Source: an uncultured Cocleimonas sp.
GTDB taxonomy: Bacteria > Pseudomonadota > Gammaproteobacteria > Thiotrichales > Thiotrichaceae
Length of the DNA: 5,124 nt
Reading direction: 5' to 3'
Assembly: GCA_938041705.1 (NCBI GenBank)
Contig: CALISP010000207.1
Span: 1 to 5,124 of the forward strand
Under the pieces are notes generated by a model. The model worked only from the letters and a program-made list of their open reading frames with translations. It made no database searches and was not told where the DNA came from. Both the position numbers and the translations under genes were made by a program. Positions 1-4,991 of this stretch are shown here, one piece after another; position 1 is the first letter of the stretch, and every line of letters starts with the position of its first letter.

Positions 1-549
1 TTCATTAACCCCATCGCAGATCAAGCCAAAGTTGAAAAACAAGCAGAGTACATTATCACTGCCACATGGCCACAAAATCTTGCAGATGATATAGACCTTT
101 GGATGCGTGCACCTACAGGTCACACGGTATCATATCTTGAAAAAGAAGTTGGCTGGTTAAACTTAGAACGTGATGATCGTGGCGAATTAAATGACATGTT
201 ATTAATCGATGGTAAACAAGAAATACACCCTATTAATCAAGAAATTATCACTATTCGTAAACGTTATGCTGGTGAATATATTGTTAACCTTTATTACTAT
301 ACTGCTAAATCTAAAAAGGCTATTCCGGTTGACATTCGCATTGATCGCATTAACCCCAAATATGAAACTGTTTATCGTAAAACCATTAATTTAAACAAAC
401 AAGATGAAGAAACAACAGCAGTTCGTTTTACTATTAAACCAGACGGTGGAGTGCACAAAATAAGCCAATTAGCTGTGACATTGACCCCATATTCACTTGA
501 CCATCTTCCTAGCCTAATGCCTGATGCCATGCTAGGTAAACCACAATGA
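1..549 (+). CDS. Uncharacterised envelope protein, C-terminal part (5' end outside window)
   Basis: The reading frame is open from base 1, so the internal ATG at 103 is not the start; 182 residues are visible before the TGA at 547-549. The visible part opens with FINPIADQ, which could be the outer end of a membrane helix. A beta-rich domain follows, with the segment ATWPQNLADDIDLWMRAPTG, then a GWLNLERDDRGELND stretch and an 'IRKRYAGEYIVNLYYY' strand. The 'DIDLW-P-G' pattern followed by alternating strands suggests a beta-sandwich carbohydrate/Ig-like or DUF2135-like fold, but I cannot assign a family. The next gene starts inside its stop codon (ATGA), so the two are very probably translated together and may form a complex. 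A single N-terminal membrane anchor with an extracytoplasmic domain, as in ExbD/TolR-type proteins, is a guess; the missing upstream sequence would decide it. Confidence is high that it is a real gene, low on function. Confidence 0.85.
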   Translation, partial: FINPIADQAKVEKQAEYIITATWPQNLADDIDLWMRAPTGHTVSYLEKEVGWLNLERDDRGELNDMLLIDGKQEIHPINQEIITIRKRYAGEYIVNLYYYTAKSKKAIPVDIRIDRINPKYETVYRKTINLNKQDEETTAVRFTIKPDGGVHKISQLAVTLTPYSLDHLPSLMPDAMLGKPQ

Positions 550-1040
550 CTGGGTACTTTATATTGATGAGTTTAAGCTACGTTGCGTTGGTAATATTTG
601 TGATTTGGTCTGTTTTTGGAAAACGTTTTAATACTATCCAAAAAATCTTCATTTGTTTGCTCTTACCTGTTATATATTATTTTCACTGGACTAGCTTGCA
701 ACAAACAAAAGGTTGGCCATCCGATCAAACATTACCGACACAGTTCGAATTAATATCAGCAGATATAATTGAACCAAACCCTCTTGAAAATAATAAAGGC
801 AGCATTCACTTGTGGATTCGCCCTACAGAAAATGCCCCCCCTAGAGCTTATAAACTTGATTACTCACGTGATCTTCACCAAAGACTGTTTGAAACAAAAA
901 AACGCATAGCTTCTGGTAGAAGACAAATCGGCTTGCTCTTTGACATTAGTAATGCCGGACAAAGTGCCGCGAGTATAGGAGGAGGAATGAAAATGAAATT
1001 TAGAAATGCGCCGCGAAAGTATTTACCTCCTAAAAAATAG
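546..1040 (+). CDS. Uncharacterised two-helix membrane protein, coupled to the preceding gene
   Basis: This 164-residue protein is not recognised. Two hydrophobic segments are visible, about residues 4-24 and 31-48, joined by a short basic turn (GKR at 25-27). By the positive-inside rule that turn is cytoplasmic, placing both termini on the periplasmic side. Residues about 56-150 form a soluble domain beginning GWPSDQTLPTQFELISA, with strands around GSIHLWIRP and RAYKLDYSRDLHQ, then a helix rich in K/R. The tail (about 148-164) is strongly basic and ends YLPPKK. The ATG overlaps the upstream stop codon by 4 nt, with a weak AGG (534-536) 9 nt before it, so translational coupling is likely. The 165 nt after its stop hold a repeat copy and possible promoter elements, so this gene probably ends the transcript. 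A partner role for the upstream gene product in the envelope is inferred from coupling and shared topology only. Confidence 0.85.
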   Translation: MTGYFILMSLSYVALVIFVIWSVFGKRFNTIQKIFICLLLPVIYYFHWTSLQQTKGWPSDQTLPTQFELISADIIEPNPLENNKGSIHLWIRPTENAPPRAYKLDYSRDLHQRLFETKKRIASGRRQIGLLFDISNAGQSAASIGGGMKMKFRNAPRKYLPPKK

Positions 1041-1078
1041 ACCTTTAAGAAAAGTAATTAAAGTGTATAAAATCATCT

Positions 1079-1100
1079 AAAAGTCGGGGGGTGTCTTTTT
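1079..1100 (-). repeat. 22-nt C-rich intergenic motif, copy A
   Basis: Read on the minus strand, this has an A-rich left arm (AAAAAG), a CAC plus C-run centre and a right arm GACTTTT. It matches copy B (2688-2709) and copy C (3443-3464) at 19 of 22 positions each, without gaps. The outer arms pair (AAAAG with CTTTT, plus a C:G pair beyond one mismatch). It begins 39 nt after the stop codon of the preceding gene, and on the plus strand shows a run of six G. It does not look like a standard rho-independent terminator, because the stem is A/T and the loop G-rich. Function unknown. Confidence 0.6.
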
Positions 1101-1135
1101 ATCGAGATAACATAAACAGAACCCCATTGAATACG

Positions 1136-1199
1136 CTATAAATCTATACCTAGCTGACCTATACTCTATCGCTATACTATTTTGAATAAATTTAAGAGG
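1136..1199 (+). promoter_or_regulatory. Leader of the BolA gene: CTATA cluster with -10-like TATACT, and Shine-Dalgarno
   Basis: CTATAA occurs at 1136, and CTATAC at 1144, 1159 and 1172, spaced 8, 15 and 13 nt. The last contains TATACT (1173-1178), a 5/6 match to a sigma70 -10 box. I see no good -35 at 16-18 nt, so the promoter call is tentative. AAGAGG at 1194-1199 is a clear ribosome binding site, 6 nt before the ATG at 1206, and fixes that ATG as the start. Confidence 0.4.
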
Positions 1200-1205
1200 C
1201 AAACA

Positions 1206-1439
1206 ATGAGTATTAGTAATGAAGCGGTAACCAAACTCATAGAAGATGGAATTCCTGAAGCAAATGTTACGGTTAGCGGAGATGGTTACAAATATGAAAC
1301 TACGGTTATAAGTGAAACCTTTGAAGGCTTAAGTACTTTAAAACGTCATCAGTCTGTTTATGCCGCAGTTAATTCTGCAATTACCTCTGGAGAACTTCAC
1401 GCACTAACTATTACTGCAAAAACTCCTGCTGAAGCTTAA
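1206..1439 (+). CDS. BolA family protein, IbaG-like
   Basis: A 77-residue cytoplasmic protein. The start is ATG 1206, behind AAGAGG with a 6-nt spacer; an in-frame TTG at 1182 lies upstream of that site and is unlikely. The BolA signature is plain: an 'SGDG' turn at 24-27, then FEGLSTLKRHQSVY (39-52), the helix-turn segment, then ELHALTITAKTPAE (63-76) with the invariant His at 65. The length and the FEG-S--K--Q-VY pattern are closer to IbaG/YrbA than to E. coli BolA (about 105 residues). The IbaG C-terminal tail after TPAEW is missing. Known role of the family: partner of monothiol glutaredoxin in binding [2Fe-2S] clusters, with effects on stress response and iron-sulfur traffic. Oddly, the variable loop (YKY, 28-30) has neither His nor Cys where E. 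coli IbaG has SHF. The usual IbaG neighbour murA is not here; a metal transporter follows after 66 nt. Confidence 0.93.
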   Translation: MSISNEAVTKLIEDGIPEANVTVSGDGYKYETTVISETFEGLSTLKRHQSVYAAVNSAITSGELHALTITAKTPAEA

Positions 1440-1505
1440 TTAAAAAGTTACACCTTCAGTTATAGCTACAATTATAAAAATATCAGAGATTTATCGCACG
1501 CTCGT

Positions 1506-2648
1506 ATGAACATAAAAATCACAAGGCAAGCTCGCTACGAAGCAACACGTAAAGTTACGCTTGTTGGCGTAGTGGTAAATATTTGTTTATCCCTAGTGCA
1601 ATTGATCGGTGGTTTTTTTGCTAACTCTCAAGCCCTTATTGCTGATGGGGTGCATACGTTTTCAGACCTTCTTAGTGACTTTGTCGTATTATTTGCCGCA
1701 AAAATAGCGAATCAAGAAGCAGACGAAGATCACCCTTATGGTCACGGGCGTTTCGAAACACTTGCAACTGTCATTCTTGGGCTTGCACTTACTGGAGTTG
1801 CAGTTGGCATTATCATTAATGCAGCTACAAGGTTATTGAATGTAGAATCGCTAGCACAACCCACTTCTATAGCGCTATTATTTGCTGCACTTGGCATTAT
1901 TGCGAAAGAAGGGCTTTACCATTACACCATGCATGTGGCTACTCGCTTTAACTCCAAATTACTAGAAGCCAATGCATGGCATCATCGATCTGATGCTATT
2001 TCGTCATTAGTTGTGGCGATTGGAGTCGCAGGTAGTGTGATCTTTGAAATCCCTTGGTTAGACGCAATCGCTGCAATTTTCGTAGCGCTCATGATTTTCT
2101 ATATGGGTTTTCGACTAATTTTAGACAGCACAATGGAACTAGTTGATACCGCATGGGATGCTAATAAAACGAATGAAATGAAGCAATTTATTAGCGAAAT
2201 TGAAGGTGTTGAGCATATGCACATGCTACGTACACGTAAAATGGGTAACGACGTATTAGCTGATGTACATTTACAAGTGAACCCTTACATAAGCGTCTCA
2301 GAAGGACACTATATTGCTGAATACACTATGTCGAAATTGCGAAAGGAGTTTCCAGAGCTAAGTGATCTAACTGTGCATATAGACCCAGAAGATGATGAAG
2401 ATGCCTCTTTGTCTAAAGAGCTACCGAGCCGTAAACAATTAATGTCACAGCTCTATCCCATCATGCAAAAGCATTCACTAGATGAAAGTATCCACAGTAT
2501 TAACTTGCATTATATTAAAGGTAAAATAGAAGTGGAGCTTGTGTTAAATAAACTCCACCATAATGGAATCTTAGAGGCGTTTAAATCTGATGGTGAAGCA
2601 TTGGATGAAGTTCGGGTTTTAAATATATTAAATTTAATAAACGAATAA
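1506..2648 (+). CDS. Cation diffusion facilitator (CDF) metal exporter, zinc type, extended C-terminus
   Basis: A 380-residue inner-membrane transporter of the CDF family (COG0053/MMT1, YiiP/FieF-like), which exports divalent cations, probably Zn2+, in exchange for protons. Six membrane helices span about 17-210. Compared with E. coli YiiP, transport site A is H50/D54 in helix 2 and H159/D163 in helix 5 (HxxxD in both), where YiiP has D45/D49/H153/D157. Site B is D73/H76/H80, in DEDHPYGHG. The cytoplasmic dimerisation domain (about 215-295) keeps the YiiP site C ligands: H239, H255, H291 and D293, plus H268. An extra 80-85 residues follow (YiiP is 300 long). They are mixed helix/strand, with a SINLHYIKGKIEVELVL strand pair that resembles a second partial copy of the dimerisation fold. 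ATG 1506 has no clear Shine-Dalgarno; only AGAGA 16 nt away is seen. It lies 66 nt after the BolA gene with no evident terminator between, so co-transcription is possible. Family call is firm; metal choice is inferred. Confidence 0.95.
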   Translation: MNIKITRQARYEATRKVTLVGVVVNICLSLVQLIGGFFANSQALIADGVHTFSDLLSDFVVLFAAKIANQEADEDHPYGHGRFETLATVILGLALTGVAVGIIINAATRLLNVESLAQPTSIALLFAALGIIAKEGLYHYTMHVATRFNSKLLEANAWHHRSDAISSLVVAIGVAGSVIFEIPWLDAIAAIFVALMIFYMGFRLILDSTMELVDTAWDANKTNEMKQFISEIEGVEHMHMLRTRKMGNDVLADVHLQVNPYISVSEGHYIAEYTMSKLRKEFPELSDLTVHIDPEDDEDASLSKELPSRKQLMSQLYPIMQKHSLDESIHSINLHYIKGKIEVELVLNKLHHNGILEAFKSDGEALDEVRVLNILNLINE

Positions 2649-2687
2649 GCACTAGTTTGTATTCGAGTGAATTCTAATGAGTTTATT

Positions 2688-2709
2688 AAAAAGTCACCTC
2701 CCTACTTTT
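2688..2709 (+). repeat. 22-nt C-rich intergenic motif, copy B
   Basis: Same motif as copies A and C, here on the plus strand, starting 40 nt after the stop of the CDF gene. It matches copy A at 19/22 and copy C at 18/22. Its arms pair perfectly (AAAAGT with ACTTTT) around a CACCTCCCT centre. A separate small hairpin follows 2 nt later. Confidence 0.6.
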
Positions 2710-2711
2710 CG

Positions 2712-2726
2712 CATCTTTTTAAGATG
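2712..2726. other. Small perfect hairpin, CATCTT-TTT-AAGATG
   Basis: A 6-bp stem with a 3-nt loop, in the intergenic space between the convergent CDF and rhodanese genes. No T-run follows on either strand, so it is a poor rho-independent terminator by itself. Together with the adjacent repeat copy B it may shape the 3' end of the transporter transcript; this is inference. Confidence 0.3.
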
Positions 2727-2817
2727 GCATCATAATACTAAACTAAGACAACACTCTTCAATCGTACCTTCTTATAGAAACTAATCTAGGGCCTATTTGA
2801 CTCTGATGAGTACTAAA

Positions 2818-2844
2818 GATACAACTACTCCCAAAGTAAGTATC
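2818..2844. terminator. Weak candidate bidirectional terminator hairpin
   Basis: GATAC (2818-2822) pairs with GTATC (2840-2844), and inside it TAC (2826-2828) pairs with GTA (2836-2838) around a 7-nt loop. On the plus strand ATTTTAAT follows; on the minus strand TTT follows. It lies 3 nt beyond the rhodanese stop codon and between two convergent genes, where a shared terminator is expected. The stem is short and interrupted, so this is only a candidate. Confidence 0.25.
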
Positions 2845-2847
2845 ATT

Positions 2848-3321
2848 TTAATATGACGTTACTGGCCTCTTCTCGCCAATCCAGCCCATGATTCCCGTAG
2901 TTACATTCATCACTTTTTTATAGCCTAATTGTTGCGCTATTGCAGCACTGGCTGCTTGCGTGCGCGCACCTGTTCGGCAAATCAACATAATAGGTTGGTC
3001 TTTCTTAGCTATAGCAGTGAATTGTGGTACGAAGTCCTGATTGACTCTTCCCGTTTTATCAAAAAATGTAATCGTCTTACTACCTTTTACAATACCCGTA
3101 TGCTTCCATTCTTCTGCTCGGCGGATATCAATCAACAAAATGCCTTGGTCTAATAACTCCTGCATCTTCTCATTGCTAATATTGCTATAACCGCCCGCTT
3201 GCATTATTGGAGGTGCTGTCGGTGATTTTTTCTCAATAATAGTTTCTGTATTAGCATGAGTAGTCGTGGTAAAAACCAAACTTGATAAAAAAATCACTGC
3301 AATTATTTTAAGGTTTCGCAT
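2848..3321 (-). CDS. Exported single-domain rhodanese-like protein
   Basis: A 157-residue protein with a Sec signal peptide: MRNLK, a hydrophobic core at about 6-17, and a likely cleavage after THA (residue 23). The mature protein should be periplasmic. After a short linker, one rhodanese domain fills about 45-155: 'LLIDIRRAEEWKHTGIVKGS' at 62-81, then the active-site loop C115-R-T-G-A-R-T121, which fits CxxGxR[S/T], then LGYKKVMNVTTGIMGW at 132-147. The catalytic Cys is present, so it can be expected to carry a persulfide and act as a sulfurtransferase, as in E. coli PspE; the natural donor and acceptor are unknown. The start codon is the ATG at 3319-3321, with only a weak GGTAA about 9 nt upstream. 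It runs convergent to the CDF gene and divergent from the ankyrin lipoprotein gene, so it is probably monocistronic. Confidence 0.93.
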   Translation of the reverse strand: MRNLKIIAVIFLSSLVFTTTTHANTETIIEKKSPTAPPIMQAGGYSNISNEKMQELLDQGILLIDIRRAEEWKHTGIVKGSKTITFFDKTGRVNQDFVPQFTAIAKKDQPIMLICRTGARTQAASAAIAQQLGYKKVMNVTTGIMGWIGEKRPVTSY

Positions 3322-3362
3322 TTGTAAAGTTACCGTTTTATGAAAGTAAATTGAATGACTAA

Positions 3363-3390
3363 TTTATACCTAACTATTGATGTTGCACAA
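3363..3390 (-). promoter_or_regulatory. Possible sigma70 promoter of the rhodanese gene
   Basis: Reading on the minus strand, TTGTGC (3390-3385) is separated by 16 nt from TATAAA (3368-3363). The -10 matches at 5/6 and the -35 at only 3/6. Transcription would begin about 35 nt before the start codon. Weak evidence. Confidence 0.3.
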
Positions 3391-3442
3391 TACTAATAAA
3401 TAGATAATTTAGGTTTATATAAAAAGCAGGTTTTATAATCTC

Positions 3443-3464
3443 ACAAAGACACCCCTCTACTTTT
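3443..3464 (+). repeat. 22-nt C-rich intergenic motif, copy C
   Basis: Plus-strand copy with left arm ACAAAG, centre ACACCCCTC and right arm TACTTTT. It matches copy A at 19/22 and copy B at 18/22. Unlike the other two it lies upstream of both flanking genes: 122 nt from the rhodanese start and about 240-300 nt from the ankyrin start. So it cannot be explained simply as a gene-end element. Confidence 0.55.
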
Positions 3465-3490
3465 GGCATAACTCTATCGCTTACTCAAAT

Positions 3491-3533
3491 AACCTATTAA
3501 CAGGTTTACCTGATTATAATAGAACACAGTGTT
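3491..3533. promoter_or_regulatory. Cluster of dyads around a perfect TATAAT
   Basis: AACCT (3491-3495) faces AGGTT (3502-3506). Overlapping this is the palindrome CAGGTTTACCTG (3501-3512). A perfect -10 hexamer TATAAT follows at 3515-3520, and then the 11-nt palindrome AACACAGTGTT (3523-3533). No recognisable -35 stands at 16-18 nt. The arrangement would suit a regulated promoter with operators at the spacer and start site, but no regulator is encoded here and a chance arrangement is possible. Confidence 0.3.
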
Positions 3534-3657
3534 TGAAGAAAAATCTACCCACATTATTTAACTTATTTCGATGATTTTTATCAACTTTAGTTAAATCAGA
3601 TATCATTTTAACAACCCTTATTATTTTCCTATTATTAAAAATATAAAATAATTACCC

Positions 3658-3686
3658 ATGACATAAATGGTTAGATTGGCTATTAT
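3658..3686 (+). promoter_or_regulatory. Sigma70-type promoter of the ankyrin lipoprotein gene
   Basis: ATGACA (3658-3663, 5/6 match to TTGACA) and TATTAT (3681-3686, 5/6 match to TATAAT) are separated by exactly 17 nt. Transcription should start near 3693. That leaves only about 10 nt before ATG 3704 but about 53 nt before TTG 3746, supporting the latter as translation start. Confidence 0.6.
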
Positions 3687-3733
3687 TCGATCACTTAGGG
3701 GAAATGATTTATCTTTATCAGATAAATATTAAA

Positions 3734-3740
3734 AGGGTGA
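3734..3740 (+). promoter_or_regulatory. Ribosome binding site deciding a TTG start
   Basis: AGGGTGA shares GGTGA with the anti-Shine-Dalgarno complement and ends 5 nt before TTG 3746. The alternative ATG at 3704 has AGGGG (3697-3701) only 2 nt upstream, which is too close for normal initiation. Confidence 0.5.
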
Positions 3741-3745
3741 TTGCG

Positions 3746-4939
3746 TTGTATAATTCATTACGAAAGAATATCAGTCTATTATGTTTAATTGCATTTCTTG
3801 TAGGCTGTGCTGGTGCTGGTGTAAAGCCCACTGAATCAACAACTTCAGAGGATAAAGCAGCAACCACAGCCGCTACTGAAGATGATACAAAAAAACAAGA
3901 AGCCAAAGCCTCTGAAAGTGGAAAACAAAAATTTGGACCTATTAGAAAACGTAAAGTACCTTCTCGCCCAAATTCAAATCCAGTTACAAACAAGGCATTT
4001 GCTGACAATTTAATGGCCGCAAGAGCCAAAGAAGCTGAGCGTTTTTTAAAGCAAGGTGCTGATCCCGATACTATTACATCAAACGGTTCTCCAGTTTTAT
4101 ATACTGCATTACGCGTAAGGCTAAATGATATTGCTGACAAGCTAGTGCTTTATGGTGCGGACGTAGATGCAACCAACAGAGCAGGCAGAACCCCTTTATT
4201 ACTTGCTATCGATCGTGGCAATGAAGATTTTGTTCAACTTCTTCTGGAAAATGGTGCTGACGCGAACAAATCAAGTAGTGCCGGTGAAACACCTTTACTA
4301 GTCGCTATAGAACGCAATCAAACGGGCATTGTAAATCGTTTATTAAACTATCAAGCTGATCCAAATAAAAGCGGTCGTGGAGGAGTTCCTTTACATCTCG
4401 CTATCGCTAAAGCACAAGTTGATGTAGTAGAAAAACTTTTAAAATACGGGTCTAACGCAAATACTGGCAGCCAAAAAGGCACGCCCTTACAAGTCGTATT
4501 ACGCAACGGTAATGTTAAAATTGCTGAATTACTTGCTAAGAATAATGCAGACGTGAACATTACCGATAGTATTGGTGAATCATTGCTTCACAAAGCAGCA
4601 GCTCGAGGTCAATTAGGTTTCGCTAATGTAATTATTGCAAATGGTGCAAACGTAAATGCTAAAGATCAGTTTGATGAAACACCATTGCATGAAGCAGCTG
4701 CCAAGGGAAGATTAGAGGTTGTTAAATTATTACTAGAAAAAGGCTCAAAGCTGAATGCTAGAACTCAAAAAGACTGGACGGCATTACATTCAGCTGCACG
4801 CTTCGGACATCCCAAAACAGCAGCTTACTTGATTAAACAAGGTCTTAGCAGATCATCATCAAATAGTGATGGAAAAACACCTAAGGGATTAGCCAAGCAT
4901 CTTAAGCATGGCGAAGTGATTGAAATTTTAAAGCAGTAA
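3746..4939 (+). CDS. Ankyrin-repeat lipoprotein
   Basis: I prefer the TTG start (397 residues). It has a well-placed ribosome binding site and a plausible leader length, and it gives a compact signal peptide, (M)YNSLRKNISLLCLIAFLVG-C. ATG 3704 would add 14 residues and make the n-region unusually long. The lipobox LVGC puts the lipidated Cys at residue 21. Ala-Gly at +2/+3 lacks the Asp of inner-membrane retention, so outer-membrane sorting is likely. Residues about 22-82 are a low-complexity, Thr/Ala/Glu/Lys-rich linker ending in a basic patch (IRKRKVPSR). From about 83 to the end there are eight to nine ankyrin repeats of about 33 residues. Clear TPL(L/H)-A cores occur near 149, 182, 215 (VPLHLAI), 246, 312 (TPLHEAA) and 345 (TALHSAA), with GAD/GAN turns. 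Such repeats bind other proteins; no catalytic domain is present and the target is unknown. Probably monocistronic. Confidence 0.93.
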   Translation: MYNSLRKNISLLCLIAFLVGCAGAGVKPTESTTSEDKAATTAATEDDTKKQEAKASESGKQKFGPIRKRKVPSRPNSNPVTNKAFADNLMAARAKEAERFLKQGADPDTITSNGSPVLYTALRVRLNDIADKLVLYGADVDATNRAGRTPLLLAIDRGNEDFVQLLLENGADANKSSSAGETPLLVAIERNQTGIVNRLLNYQADPNKSGRGGVPLHLAIAKAQVDVVEKLLKYGSNANTGSQKGTPLQVVLRNGNVKIAELLAKNNADVNITDSIGESLLHKAAARGQLGFANVIIANGANVNAKDQFDETPLHEAAAKGRLEVVKLLLEKGSKLNARTQKDWTALHSAARFGHPKTAAYLIKQGLSRSSSNSDGKTPKGLAKHLKHGEVIEILKQ

Positions 4940-4952
4940 CAGTCAAATAGCT

Positions 4953-4991
4953 CTTTTGTGAATTACTTACTATTGATCTATTTTACAAAAG
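4953..4991. terminator. Weak inverted repeat between convergent genes
   Basis: CTTTTGT (4953-4959) and ACAAAAG (4985-4991) form a perfect 7-bp inverted repeat with a 25-nt loop. It starts 13 nt past the ankyrin stop and overlaps the end of the minus-strand gene. The position suits a shared 3' end, but the A/T stem and long loop make it a poor terminator. Confidence 0.15.

Larger units (their letters stand above)
3322..3745. other. Long AT-rich divergent intergenic region
   Basis: More than 400 nt separate the rhodanese start from the preferred ankyrin start. I find no credible coding sequence on either strand; frames are short and lack ribosome binding sites. What it does hold is listed separately: a possible rhodanese promoter, repeat copy C, a cluster of small dyads around a TATAAT, and a good promoter for the ankyrin gene. 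The stretch from about 3540 to 3655 is very A/T-rich with no other structure I can support. Confidence 0.6.

Noticed and set aside
209..394. 61-residue plus-strand frame inside the first gene
   Set aside because: It overlaps a well-formed coding frame, has no ribosome binding site, and has a composition that is a shifted read of the main frame.
1..1040. Prophage or phage structural origin for the first two genes
   Set aside because: Membrane segments and coupling do not favour it, and no integrase, capsid, tail or lysis gene is visible nearby.
1182..1205. In-frame TTG start 8 codons upstream of the BolA ATG
   Set aside because: The Shine-Dalgarno AAGAGG lies inside this stretch, directly before ATG 1206, and the BolA fold is complete from there.
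2929..3153. 74-residue plus-strand frame opposite the rhodanese gene
   Set aside because: It lies antisense to a clear rhodanese domain and has no recognisable features; a shadow frame.
1206..3321. A dedicated BolA-CDF-rhodanese metal/sulfur system
   Set aside because: The rhodanese gene is on the opposite strand with its own upstream region, and only BolA and CDF could share a transcript; proximity alone is not enough.
2841..3611. Shared TATCATTTTAA at 2841 and 3601
   Set aside because: An 11-nt A/T-rich match without flanking similarity is expected by chance in sequence of this composition.
3718..4140. 140-residue minus-strand frame opposite the ankyrin gene
   Set aside because: It is antisense to the signal peptide, linker and first repeats of a convincing lipoprotein; no start signal is seen. 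The shorter frame at 4351-4560 is rejected for the same reason.
4100..4860. Tandem DNA repeat in the ankyrin region
   Set aside because: The 33-residue periodicity is at the protein level; the nucleotide copies are too diverged to count as a DNA tandem repeat.
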